From: an uncultured Sphingobacteriales bacterium
Lineage (GTDB): Bacteria > Bacteroidota > Bacteroidia > Chitinophagales > Chitinophagaceae
NCBI GenBank assembly: GCA_937871285.1
Contig: CALMQS010000080.1
Span: forward strand, 1-49,489
DNA length: 49,489 nt
Direction: 5' to 3'
In this document: positions 8,311-16,264 of the stretch, piece after piece
Position numbering within the stretch: the first letter of the stretch is position 1
Layout: each line of letters begins with the position of its first letter
Made by a program: the position numbers and the translations under genes
Notes under the pieces: generated by a model
The model's database searches: none
Seen by the model: only the letters and a program-made list of their open reading frames with translations
What the model was told of the DNA's origin: nothing

Positions 8311-8384
8311 AGCACCAAGAACCAAATTACAAATAACAAATAAATTCAAATACAAATCCGAAGAAGAAAATCCAAAATTCGAAG
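8311..8384. repeat. Dispersed intergenic repeat, copy 2
   Basis: Nearly the same A-rich sequence as 4421-4495 (GCACCAAGAACCAAATTAC, AAATAAATTCAAATAC, then AAGAAGAAAATCC). It sits in the lyase-BNR gap and is followed by AAACTACAAACCATAAACCAC-type words up to the BNR start. Confidence 0.75.
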
Positions 8385-8461
8385 CGAAATGCAACCATAA
8401 ACTACAAACCATAAACCACAAACCATAAATTATAATTCCTAACCTCAAATCTAAATCCGAC

Positions 8462-9556
8462 ATGTATTATAGATTACTAGCCGCTTTGTGTATTGGTATT
8501 TTGTGTTCCTGCTCCGGGCCGCAACAGCATACAGAAACCGAAAACAAAGATATGCCTGCCGGTGATACTTCTTTTGTAAAGGGTTATTTTTTTACCACTC
8601 CGGCTCCTTTCGCGGAGTGCCATGCATCTACCATCCTGCATTTGCAAAACGGAGAATTTATGGCCGCGTGGTTTGGCGGACAAAAAGAGGGAACCGATGA
8701 TGTAGGGATATGGCTGGTAAAGGGAAATCCCGGTAGCTGGTCGGAACCTGTTGAAGTAGCTAAAATACGGGAAGATGCACACTGGAACCCGGTACTCTTC
8801 CAGGCGCCTGAAGGAAAAATATTTTTATACTTTAAAGTAGGTAAAAAGATCCCTTCCTGGGAAACCTGGGTTAAAACATCTGACGATAACGGGCAAACAT
8901 GGTCTGAAGCAACCGAAATGGTGAAAGGAGATAAAGGAGGAAGGGGACCGGTGCGTAACAAGCCCATTGTAACCTCTGAAGGGTTATGGATAGCGGGCGC
9001 TTCACATGAAGAAGGGAAATGGGATGCTTTTGCAGATATCAGCACCGACCAGGGAAAAAGCTGGACGGCTGCACCTTATATTGCATTAAACCGGAACGAC
9101 TTCAAAGGCAAGGGCGTAATACAACCCACGCTTTGGGAATCTGCCCCCGATAAAGTACATATGCTGCTTCGTAGTTCGGAAGGCGCTATCTACCGCAGCG
9201 ATTCCGAAGACGGGGGAAAAACCTGGAATGCCGGTTATAAATCGGGTTTACCCAATCCCAACAGCGGTATTGATCTTACCAAACTACCCGATGGAACATT
9301 AGTGCTGGCGTATAACCCCGATACGGCAAACTGGGGATCGCGCTCCCCGCTTTCATTAGCCATATCTTTTGATAACGGCGTTACCTGGCCGAAAATATTA
9401 GATATAGACAGCGGCGATAAAGAAGATGAGTTTTCTTACCCCGCAGTGATCAGTTATGGCGATACCATTGCGGTAAGCTATACATGGAACCGGAAAAACA
9501 TCGCTTACTGGATAGGTACAAAAGACGCGTTGATAAAAGCGGCAAAAGACAGGTAG
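8462..9556 (+). CDS. BNR-repeat (sialidase-like) lipoprotein
   Basis: A 364-residue lipoprotein: signal peptide MYYRLLAALCIGILCS with lipobox LCS-C, so it is probably anchored in the outer membrane. The remainder is a BNR_2-type six-bladed beta-propeller. It begins with AECHASTILHLQNGEFMAAW and FGG, typical of this sialidase-like group, and has Asp-box-like repeats such as SDDNGQTWSEA, STDQGKSWTAA, SEDGGKTWNAG and SFDNGVTWPKI. Canonical GH33 sialidases have an arginine triad that I cannot confirm here, so the activity may be on a different glycosidic or uronic linkage. Encoded with an acidic-sugar-type symporter and a NAL-like lyase, it plausibly releases the sugar they use. Confidence 0.85.
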   Translation: MYYRLLAALCIGILCSCSGPQQHTETENKDMPAGDTSFVKGYFFTTPAPFAECHASTILHLQNGEFMAAWFGGQKEGTDDVGIWLVKGNPGSWSEPVEVAKIREDAHWNPVLFQAPEGKIFLYFKVGKKIPSWETWVKTSDDNGQTWSEATEMVKGDKGGRGPVRNKPIVTSEGLWIAGASHEEGKWDAFADISTDQGKSWTAAPYIALNRNDFKGKGVIQPTLWESAPDKVHMLLRSSEGAIYRSDSEDGGKTWNAGYKSGLPNPNSGIDLTKLPDGTLVLAYNPDTANWGSRSPLSLAISFDNGVTWPKILDIDSGDKEDEFSYPAVISYGDTIAVSYTWNRKNIAYWIGTKDALIKAAKDR

Positions 9557-9600
9557 CAATTTCAAATTTAAGATTTCAAATTTCAAATTTGAAACTTGAA
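9557..9600. repeat. AT-rich TTTCAAATTT repeat block
   Basis: Short tandem-like words of ATTTCAAATTT, including a perfect 14-bp palindrome TTTCAAATTTGAAA at 9581-9594, immediately after the BNR stop. It resembles word-like intergenic DNA common in Bacteroidota; a regulatory role is possible but unproven. Confidence 0.5.
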
Positions 9601-9643
9601 TGGTTTAAAACATTCCCCATTCTGCATTACTAAACCCTTACTG

Positions 9644-10939
9644 ATGCATACATCTTCATTGTTTTTTAAACGCATGCTGCCTGTGGCGCTTGCATTAGGC
9701 ACCGCATGGGCTGCCCGCGGACAAATTGGCCATGAATATGGCGCCACCTGGGCCGCGGCCATTGGCATATTAACCGTAATAGCGCTTTCGGGCCGTAAAG
9801 ACTGGTACGATCGTTTACCCGTTATTGTTGTGCTGGGCGCCATTGCATGGGGTGCAGGCGGTATGATCAGCTATGGAAAAATAGTTGGCTACGGGCATGC
9901 CGCGGATTACCTGAATGTAAGCTACGGCTTATTAATGCTGGTAATCATTGGCGCATTGTACGGATTTTTGGGAGGCGGGATAACGGCACTGGCTTTATCA
10001 ACCACGCCTGAACATAAGGTAGACTGGGCGGCAGTATTTACACAGATGTTTGCGGGAGGGTATTTATTTTGGGGCTTTTTTATTTTCCAGTTGGAATGGT
10101 TCATGACGCCACCGAGGTCGGAATTGTGGGCTGCCTGTATGGGCGCCGCGCTTGCTTTGGGATGGTATATGTATCGTAACGGTTACACCTATGCGCTGCG
10201 TACGGCCTTTTTCAGCGCACTGGGCGCCGGTTTTGGCTTTGGGTTTGGTAATTTCCTGCAGCGCATGGGACACACTTCCGGTATAAAATTCAACTGGTGG
10301 AATGTAATGGAATATTCCATAGGTTTTTTTGGCGGACTGGGGATGGCTTATGGCATTTTTTCCAACAGCAAATGGCCAAAAACAATTGCATCACATAAAA
10401 TATCCAACACCCTGGCATGGCTGTTTTTAATTATACTGCTCCCGGTCATTAATCTTATTGAAGGTGTAAACACCAAAACAATGACCGCAACCGGAGAGGG
10501 CATTCAGGCTGCAGATCCGGCTGCTTTCGCTTTCAACTGGCAGGTAATTATGTGGGTGATGTCGCTAATATGTATGCTGGCCCTCACTTATTATTATAAG
10601 CCCGCGTTACAGGGCGCGTCATCTCAGAAAAAGGCAACCACCCTCACTTTAGTTTACCTGGCGTGGTATATTATTATCAGTAATGTGGTGAGCGCTATAT
10701 GGTTAACGCCGGCATTCAGCTCACAGCATTTATACTGGATAAACCTCGTGATAGTAGGGCTGTTTTTACGCAAAAGCACCACTGCTATAATGCCGGAAGC
10801 AGGCAATGCAGTTTCCGCCTCCTGGCCTGTTACCGTGCTGAAGTGGTGGGCCGCTGTGCTGCTCTGCATTTTATTACTGAGCTATATTGCTGTTTCAACG
10901 GGCTACGTGCATCCTAATGCGCAGGTAAGATTTGAATAA
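9644..10939 (+). CDS. Polytopic membrane protein of unknown family
   Basis: About 431 residues with some 10-12 hydrophobic helices and very few charged stretches. I do not recognise a named family. Gly- and aromatic-rich loops recur (GQIGHEYGATWAA, MISYGKIVGYGHAADY, GFGFGNFLQRMGHTSGIKFN WWN), suggesting a transporter or membrane enzyme. The ATG at 9644 was chosen because the longer frame upstream starts only at TTG inside the AT repeat; an ATG at 9674 is also possible. It is the last gene of the symporter-lyase-BNR run, with about 87 bp to the BNR stop, so it may handle the same sugar or a modified form (for example as a second carrier or acyl-modifying enzyme). Function is unknown. Confidence 0.8.
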   Translation: MHTSSLFFKRMLPVALALGTAWAARGQIGHEYGATWAAAIGILTVIALSGRKDWYDRLPVIVVLGAIAWGAGGMISYGKIVGYGHAADYLNVSYGLLMLVIIGALYGFLGGGITALALSTTPEHKVDWAAVFTQMFAGGYLFWGFFIFQLEWFMTPPRSELWAACMGAALALGWYMYRNGYTYALRTAFFSALGAGFGFGFGNFLQRMGHTSGIKFNWWNVMEYSIGFFGGLGMAYGIFSNSKWPKTIASHKISNTLAWLFLIILLPVINLIEGVNTKTMTATGEGIQAADPAAFAFNWQVIMWVMSLICMLALTYYYKPALQGASSQKKATTLTLVYLAWYIIISNVVSAIWLTPAFSSQHLYWINLVIVGLFLRKSTTAIMPEAGNAVSASWPVTVLKWWAAVLLCILLLSYIAVSTGYVHPNAQVRFE

Positions 10940-10993
10940 CAAACATTGTTATATGATAAAATAATAATGATTATCTGCTATTTTGATTAATAC

Positions 10994-11040
10994 GCCACGT
11001 ATGCACGAATTCGTATAGCAATAATTCGTGCATACGTGGC
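10994..11040. repeat. Perfect 18-bp inverted repeat
   Basis: The arms 10994-11011 (GCCACGTATGCACGAATT) and 11023-11040 are exact reverse complements around an 11-base loop; two more pairs form beyond one mismatch. It lies between the membrane protein and the tonB-like gene. It could terminate the upstream operon, but lacks a T-run; an element related in its GTGCAT/ATGCACGAA core occurs at 46886. Confidence 0.8.
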
Positions 11041-11103
11041 ATAATAATATTGTTCCACCATAATGTTATCATCAAATTCACAGAATTATAACAATAACAT
11101 AGT

Positions 11104-11111
11104 TAAATTTG
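11104..11111 (+). promoter_or_regulatory. Possible -7 box for the tonB-like gene
   Basis: TAAATTTG matches TAnnTTTG and lies 23 bases before the ATG at 11135. No clear -33 TTTG is seen at the usual spacing, so support is from the single box and position only. Confidence 0.4.
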
Positions 11112-11134
11112 TATAACTAATTTATTATAGGAAA

Positions 11135-12016
11135 ATGTCGTCAGATTTTGAAAAAGCAAAAAATGTAAAGGCCGGAACGATCACGGGGGTGATATCCGGC
11201 GCCTTATTATTATTCTTTTTCCTGGTTTCCTGGTCTGTGCCGGTTGTTATTCCTCCGCCTGTTGAGGAAGGACTGGAAGTAAACCTGGGAAACAGTGATG
11301 ATGGATCGGGAGATATACAACCCCTCATTCCGGGTGAGCCTGCTGCAGCAGAAAAGGAAGTGAACACACCTCCCAAAGCTGCCAATACGCCCGTTCAGGA
11401 TGTAAGAGCTGTTGAAACAGACGACAATGATGAAGAAGCGCCTGATGTAACAGTGCCAAAGCCCAAAGTATCTAATCCTAAAAGCACGCATGTTCCTACC
11501 AAAGAAAATACCACGGTAACAAAACAAAACAATACCAAACCACAGATCGTTGAAAATCCCAAACCTGCTCCTCCCAAACCTAAAGCCACTTATAAAGGGG
11601 GCGATGGTAGCGGCACGGGTGGCAACAATGCCGATTCGTGGAATGACAGCCGCAGCGAAGGAAACACCACGGGCTCTGGCGACAGAGGCAAGATCAATGG
11701 CGATCCCAATTCAAAGAACTATGATGGTTTTGGAGGTAGTGGCAGTGGTTATTCTATCCAGGGTAATTTAAGAGGCCGGCAAATTATCCGTCAGCCTTCA
11801 TTCCAGGACGATTTCAACGAAAACGCCAAAGTGGCCGTTGATCTTTCCGTTGATGCTTCCGGAGCGGTTACAGCCGCCACCTACCAGCCCAGGGGATCAA
11901 CCACATCCAATGCGGCAATGAAAGATATCGCTTTGCGCAAAGCCCGGCAATTAAAGTTTGCGGCGGGGGATGAACAAAGAGGAACGATCATCTTCAATTT
12001 TAAAGTAACGAACTAA
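11135..12016 (+). CDS. TonB-like energy transducer protein
   Basis: A 293-residue inner-membrane protein of TonB-like architecture: a short cytoplasmic N terminus, one transmembrane segment at about residues 22-40 (GALLLFFFLVSWSVPVVI), a long Pro/Lys/Asn-rich and then Gly/Ser/Asp-rich periplasmic linker (about 45-205), and a small C-terminal domain (about 210-293) ending VAVDLSVDASGAVTAATY... RGTIIFNFKV. TonB proteins pass proton-motive energy from ExbB/ExbD to outer-membrane receptors. No exbB/exbD lies next to it here, and the C-terminal domain is divergent, so it may serve another ExbBD-like motor. It is followed by a strong terminator and then folC. Confidence 0.8.
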   Translation: MSSDFEKAKNVKAGTITGVISGALLLFFFLVSWSVPVVIPPPVEEGLEVNLGNSDDGSGDIQPLIPGEPAAAEKEVNTPPKAANTPVQDVRAVETDDNDEEAPDVTVPKPKVSNPKSTHVPTKENTTVTKQNNTKPQIVENPKPAPPKPKATYKGGDGSGTGGNNADSWNDSRSEGNTTGSGDRGKINGDPNSKNYDGFGGSGSGYSIQGNLRGRQIIRQPSFQDDFNENAKVAVDLSVDASGAVTAATYQPRGSTTSNAAMKDIALRKARQLKFAAGDEQRGTIIFNFKVTN

Positions 12017-12050
12017 AGATACCTGTTTTTGAAGCCCAATATCTTCAAAA

Positions 12051-12099
12051 AGGTATACACGGTCACATGATAACCCTGCCGTGTATGCCTTTCTTTATT
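12051..12099 (+). terminator. Intrinsic terminator after the tonB-like gene
   Basis: A 12-bp stem with one G-T pair (AGGTATACACGG at 12051-12062 with CCGTGTATGCCT at 12079-12090) is followed by TTCTTTATT. A second overlapping hairpin (TTTTGAAG/CTTCAAAA, about 12027-12050) lies directly after the stop codon. Together they fit a rho-independent terminator for the plus-strand gene. Confidence 0.7.
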
Positions 12100-12131
12100 G
12101 CACAAATTTCCGTTTCATTTATTATTCCGCT

Positions 12132-12139
12132 TACTTTTG
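12132..12139 (+). promoter_or_regulatory. Possible -7 box for folC
   Basis: TACTTTTG fits TAnnTTTG and lies 28 bases before the folC ATG and downstream of the terminator. A -33 element is not clear, so confidence is low. Confidence 0.35.
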
Positions 12140-12167
12140 CTTCCTGCATACCGGCAGCATATAGTTT

Positions 12168-13466
12168 ATGAATTACAAAGCAACCGTTGACTTTCTTTAC
12201 AGCGCGCTTCCCATGTTTAGCCGCATGGGTGCGGCAGCGCTTAAAAAAGACCTTACCAACACTTTTGCATTATGTAAAGAACTAAATAATCCGCAGAACA
12301 ATTTTAAAAGCATTCACGTTGCCGGAACCAACGGGAAAGGTTCAGTAAGCCATATGCTGGCGGCAGTGTTGCAAACAGCGGGATATACAACGGGTTTATA
12401 TACTTCCCCGCATCTAAAAGATTTCAGGGAAAGAATAAGGGTGAATGGCGTTATGATTGAGGAGGATTTTGTGGTAACGTTCACTGAAAAGATAAAGCCG
12501 CTCATTGAAACCATGGAGCCTTCCTTTTTTGAGATAACCGTAGCCATGGCATTTGAGTATTTCTCTGATAAGCAGGTAGACGTGGCCGTTATAGAAACCG
12601 GTTTGGGCGGGCGTTTAGACAGTACGAACGTAATACTGCCCGTGTTATCGGTGATCACTAATATCGGCATGGATCATATGAATATCCTGGGCAACAGCAT
12701 AGAACAGATCGCTTTTGAAAAAGCCGGGATCATTAAGCCGGGCATACCGGTTGTTGTAGGAGAAACATTGCCCCAAACAGAAAAGGTTTTTGAAGCTGTA
12801 GCTGCTGAAAAAGGAGCGCCGCTGGTTTGGGCGAACAGGGAAAAGTACGCCGATAGCTACAGCTACCATGCAGAGGAACTTTCGGTTGAAATAGTGCGTG
12901 CTGCAGACAATGATAAGCAGAACTATATCCTCGATCTTCCAGGCATATACCAGGTAAAGAACCTGGTAACAACGCTTACCGCTATAGACCAGTTAAAAAA
13001 GGCCGGCTGGCATATCCCGGAGCAAGCCGCAGGTAAGGGGTTGAGAAATGTAAAAAAGCTAACGGGCCTGCATGGCCGCTGGGAAGTTATTCAACGCCAG
13101 CCAACGGTAGTGTTAGATGTAGGGCATAATGAAGACGGCATACGGCAGATAGCGGAACAATTAGAGCTGACGGATTATCATAACCTTCATATCGTAATTG
13201 GAATGGTGAAGGATAAGGAGATTAATAAAGTAATGCAATTGTTTCCTAAAGAAGCGTTGTATTATTTTACGAAAGCGCAAACACCCCGCGCCATGCCGGA
13301 AGACCAGCTTGCCGCCGTTGCCGCCGGACACGGGTTAACAGGTCATCATTTTCCTTCGGTGAATATCGCTTTGCAAAATGCCCTTGGCCGCGCACACAAA
13401 GCCGACCTGGTGCTGGTGTGCGGCAGTGTGTTTGTGGTGGGGGAAGTGGAGCGGAATTTAAAATGA
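12168..13466 (+). CDS. folC: Bifunctional folylpolyglutamate synthase/dihydrofolate synthase
   Basis: Cytoplasmic Mur-ligase-family enzyme that adds glutamate to dihydropteroate and then to tetrahydrofolate. The 432-residue length is typical. Motifs seen: the ATP-binding loop HVAGTNGKGSVSHMLA (about residues 50-65), the folate-binding TSPHLKDFRERIRVNG, the GLGGRLDSTN motif, TNIGMDHMNILG, and the C-terminal Mur ligase domain beginning near HGRWEVIQ with VLDVGHNEDG. It is transcribed as a single gene after the tonB-like terminator and is convergent with the T9SS gene. Assignment is firm. Confidence 0.96.
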   Translation: MNYKATVDFLYSALPMFSRMGAAALKKDLTNTFALCKELNNPQNNFKSIHVAGTNGKGSVSHMLAAVLQTAGYTTGLYTSPHLKDFRERIRVNGVMIEEDFVVTFTEKIKPLIETMEPSFFEITVAMAFEYFSDKQVDVAVIETGLGGRLDSTNVILPVLSVITNIGMDHMNILGNSIEQIAFEKAGIIKPGIPVVVGETLPQTEKVFEAVAAEKGAPLVWANREKYADSYSYHAEELSVEIVRAADNDKQNYILDLPGIYQVKNLVTTLTAIDQLKKAGWHIPEQAAGKGLRNVKKLTGLHGRWEVIQRQPTVVLDVGHNEDGIRQIAEQLELTDYHNLHIVIGMVKDKEINKVMQLFPKEALYYFTKAQTPRAMPEDQLAAVAAGHGLTGHHFPSVNIALQNALGRAHKADLVLVCGSVFVVGEVERNLK

Positions 13467-13499
13467 TGGAAATGGATGTTTTTATTTTATTGAAATAAT

Positions 13500-13528
13500 A
13501 AAGGGACGCCCATAGAAGATGTCTCTTT
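13500..13528. terminator. Bidirectional terminator-like hairpin
   Basis: AAAGGGAC (13500-13507) pairs with GTCTCTTT (13521-13528) with one G-T pair, between the convergent folC and T9SS genes. A-run and T-run ends on the stem would favour termination in both directions; the stem is modest. Confidence 0.4.
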
Positions 13529-13546
13529 AGGATTTCAATAGATCTG

Positions 13547-15964
13547 TTAGCGCTTTATAAACTTTACGGGTGTACTCATAAATATTTCAGGGCTTTGCAA
13601 CCGCAGAAAATATATACCCGGTGCTAGCGTTTTGGTATTGATAATGATCTTACCGCTTTGCAATGAACCAAACTCCCCGGCCATTCTTTGTCTGCCTGCT
13701 GCATCAACTATTATTAATTTCCCTTTACTGATCCGGCTATCCATTTCTACCTCCAGCCGGCTTGAAACCGGGTTTGGAAATACCCTGATGCCCATATCGT
13801 TGTTGCATACTGCCCGAACCACTTTGCTGTACTCAAATTTTCCATCGCTGTCAACCTGTTTTAGGCGGTAAAAAGCTGTAGCGGCGAGGATTTGCTCATC
13901 TGTGAAAGAATAGTTTATAACCGAGTTGGAATTTCCGGTGCCGGGTATGTCAGCGATTTTTTCGAAAAGGGTACCATCACTGCTTTTTTCCACTTCAAAT
14001 TTCTTGTTGTTGGTTTCTGTTGCGGTAGCCCATTTCAGCACCACCGTATTGTTTTTGCAGGAGGCTGTAAAGGAAATAAGCTGTACGGGTAATGCACCGG
14101 ATATGCGCATGATATAGAAACTGGAAAAGGAAGCCGTGGAAAATTCAATAAAATGGTCACCATTATAATTTTCAATTCTGTCGTGCTCAATCAATACCGG
14201 TGTCGCGGGAATACCTTCCTGGCAAACTTCTTCATCCTTGTGTATGTCAAGCTGTTGCAGGGTTAGCGAGGGGTATCTGATCCGGAGAGCCGCAAATTCA
14301 TTTTCCTCAAAGTATATTCTCAGTTTTGCTGATCCTGTTCCGGTGGGCCGGATGGCAACGTTACGGTCAAGGTAAGATATCCCTGTAATTGCATTATGTC
14401 TTATGGTTCCTGCTGTATGAACAAACAGCGAAGTATTGACCGTTCCCAGGTCGTTGCCATTTGCATTGATCTCGGCAATGATGTTGCCCGATGCATCAAA
14501 TACCGGCACCCACATATAATGATTACCACTAGCGGCATTTATGGTGATGGTGTTGCCCGCTATACAATTGCCACCGGCTGATACAGCGGCTAACACGGAA
14601 GCATCCCAGGCACAGATCGTAAAAGGTCCAAAATTGATACTGCCTTTTCCGAGTATGCGGATAAAAATAATTTCACCCGGCGTTCTTCCTGTTAATTCAA
14701 TTCTTGGGTGTAGCGAATTAATAACCGGTTCAGGATTGCCATCATCATCGCAGGTCAGTAAAATCAAACTTTCGCAATTGCCTGTGTATGCTTCCATAAT
14801 TAAATCGTTAATGTTGTTGTCAGCAACGGAAGTTTGTATCACCAGGTTTCCGGAAGCAGGCACTGTTGCTTTATACCATACATCTTCGCTGCCCGACAGT
14901 TCTGCACAGGCAGGTGGCCCAAATCCCGGCGATGTAGTGGCATTGGCCAGGCTTGTGAGCAGCGGTGTGGTACAGAAACTGTTACTTACGCCGAGCTCAC
15001 TGGCATTCACACATTCATCATTGATCGGAAGATCAACATCAACAAGACAAAAGTCGAAGGTTATATACCTGTTGCCGGCATACGAAAAAAAACGGAGGAG
15101 GTAACGATTGCCGGGAACCAACCCGCCAACCAGTTCACTGCCGCTGCCCGAGCCTATATTTTCGGAACAGCTAAGTGCCGCACCAGTTCCGCAGTTTGCA
15201 TCATACAAGGCATATCCCAGGGCGCCGTTTCCCGATGTGGAAGTAGCTAATCTTGCGTTGCTGAAGTTAATGCGTATAGCGCTTGTATTGGCTGCAAAGC
15301 TGTACCAGATATCATCATCAGTGTAATCATTCGGGCACGAAAGTGCAGGTGTTGACGGACCTGCGCCAATTGTACTGGCTGGGGTTCCGCTATTGCAGAT
15401 GGTTCCCACCGGCCGGGTTGTAACTTCAGTGGCATTTGCACATTCATCGTTGGCAGGTGCGGTAGCTTCCTGTATGCAAAAATCAAAAGTAGCCGCATTT
15501 CCCGCGGTTAATGTTGACCAGAACCGGAGAAAATAGGTATTGCCCTCTGTTAATCCGCCGATGATTTGAAACCCCGCGCCCGCCGATCCGATATTATTAC
15601 ACTGCAGCGCACTCCTGTTTGCAGGACAGGCTGTTTCATATAATGCATAGCCGATAATTGCACTGCCACCCGTGCCAATATTGATCGTATTGGAGAAGCG
15701 AAGCACTACCGATGTAGTTGTGGCAGTAAACTGGTACCATATATCATCATCATTCTCGCTACTGGTGCAGGAAGGAGCGGGCACAGATCGCGTAGCGCCT
15801 GCTGTACTGGCGCTAACAGACCCAGCGCAGGAGGATCCAAATGTCACTATTGATATTATAGTGGCCCCGATACATTCGTCGTTGGCAGGAGGCTGACATA
15901 AAAGGTACAACGGCAAATGCAATAGCAAAAGAATTGCAACAGCCCGGAGGTATAGTTGTTTCAT
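13547..15964 (-). CDS. T9SS-secreted protein with three NDEC repeats
   Basis: About 805 residues. Start chosen at MKQLYLRAV, which opens a signal peptide (to about LLCQ) and removes an overlap with the next gene; a longer frame upstream has no signal-peptide logic. Three consecutive beta domains of about 145-150 residues each begin with NDEC (PPANDEC, APANDEC, LPINDEC) and contain DDIWYSF/DVWYKA and NTYFLRFWS-like motifs, similar to pre-peptidase C-type beta-sandwiches. A fibronectin-like stretch (LPVQLISFTASC... FYRLKQVDSDGKFEYSKVV) and a type A T9SS sorting domain (VFPNPVSSRLEVEMDS to the end) follow. It is therefore exported by the type IX system and probably surface-attached; binding or adhesion is likely but no catalytic domain is visible. 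Third gene of an apparent operon with the next two. Confidence 0.88.
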   Translation of the reverse strand: MKQLYLRAVAILLLLHLPLYLLCQPPANDECIGATIISIVTFGSSCAGSVSASTAGATRSVPAPSCTSSENDDDIWYQFTATTTSVVLRFSNTINIGTGGSAIIGYALYETACPANRSALQCNNIGSAGAGFQIIGGLTEGNTYFLRFWSTLTAGNAATFDFCIQEATAPANDECANATEVTTRPVGTICNSGTPASTIGAGPSTPALSCPNDYTDDDIWYSFAANTSAIRINFSNARLATSTSGNGALGYALYDANCGTGAALSCSENIGSGSGSELVGGLVPGNRYLLRFFSYAGNRYITFDFCLVDVDLPINDECVNASELGVSNSFCTTPLLTSLANATTSPGFGPPACAELSGSEDVWYKATVPASGNLVIQTSVADNNINDLIMEAYTGNCESLILLTCDDDGNPEPVINSLHPRIELTGRTPGEIIFIRILGKGSINFGPFTICAWDASVLAAVSAGGNCIAGNTITINAASGNHYMWVPVFDASGNIIAEINANGNDLGTVNTSLFVHTAGTIRHNAITGISYLDRNVAIRPTGTGSAKLRIYFEENEFAALRIRYPSLTLQQLDIHKDEEVCQEGIPATPVLIEHDRIENYNGDHFIEFSTASFSSFYIMRISGALPVQLISFTASCKNNTVVLKWATATETNNKKFEVEKSSDGTLFEKIADIPGTGNSNSVINYSFTDEQILAATAFYRLKQVDSDGKFEYSKVVRAVCNNDMGIRVFPNPVSSRLEVEMDSRISKGKLIIVDAAGRQRMAGEFGSLQSGKIIINTKTLAPGIYFLRLQSPEIFMSTPVKFIKR

Positions 15965-15989
15965 CCTCGTTGTTTGTAATAACCGTGAA

Positions 15990-16214
15990 TTAATTACACA
16001 TAATCTCTCTGCCCGCCCAGCGATTGGCAAAGGCTTTTTTCGCCTCCTCGGAGCAAACTTTTTCTTCAACGGTCTGCTCATCCGATCCGCCTAATGCCTT
16101 GCAGGTTTTGCAGTCTGAATTTGGTTCATCATTCTTATCTTTTTTGCATGCGGATAGTGAAATGAGTATACCCGTTAATAGTACAGTGGCTGTAGTAATA
16201 ATCATTTTTTTCAT
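15990..16214 (-). CDS. Small cysteine-containing lipoprotein
   Basis: A 74-residue product with a lipoprotein signal (MKKMIITTATVLLTGILISLSAC, lipobox LSAC) and a mature part of only about 50 residues containing five further polar motifs and a CKTCK pair plus two later cysteines. I know no function for it. It lies 25 bp upstream of the T9SS gene and 50 bp after the preceding gene, all minus strand, so co-expression is likely; it may be a surface or periplasmic accessory to the T9SS protein. Confidence 0.75.
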   Translation of the reverse strand: MKKMIITTATVLLTGILISLSACKKDKNDEPNSDCKTCKALGGSDEQTVEEKVCSEEAKKAFANRWAGREIMCN

Positions 16215-16264
16215 GTTAATTATTTTTTATTGATAACAAAAGCACTAACCAGAGCCGATGAGGT

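Noticed and set aside
8161..8463. Minus-strand open frame with YLNLFVICNLVLGA
   Set aside because: Repeat artefact as above; it also overlaps the 3' end of the lyase gene antisense.
15965..16081. N-terminal extension of the T9SS protein
   Set aside because: Basic 39 residues without a signal-peptide pattern that would overlap the small lipoprotein gene; MKQLYLRAV is the better start.
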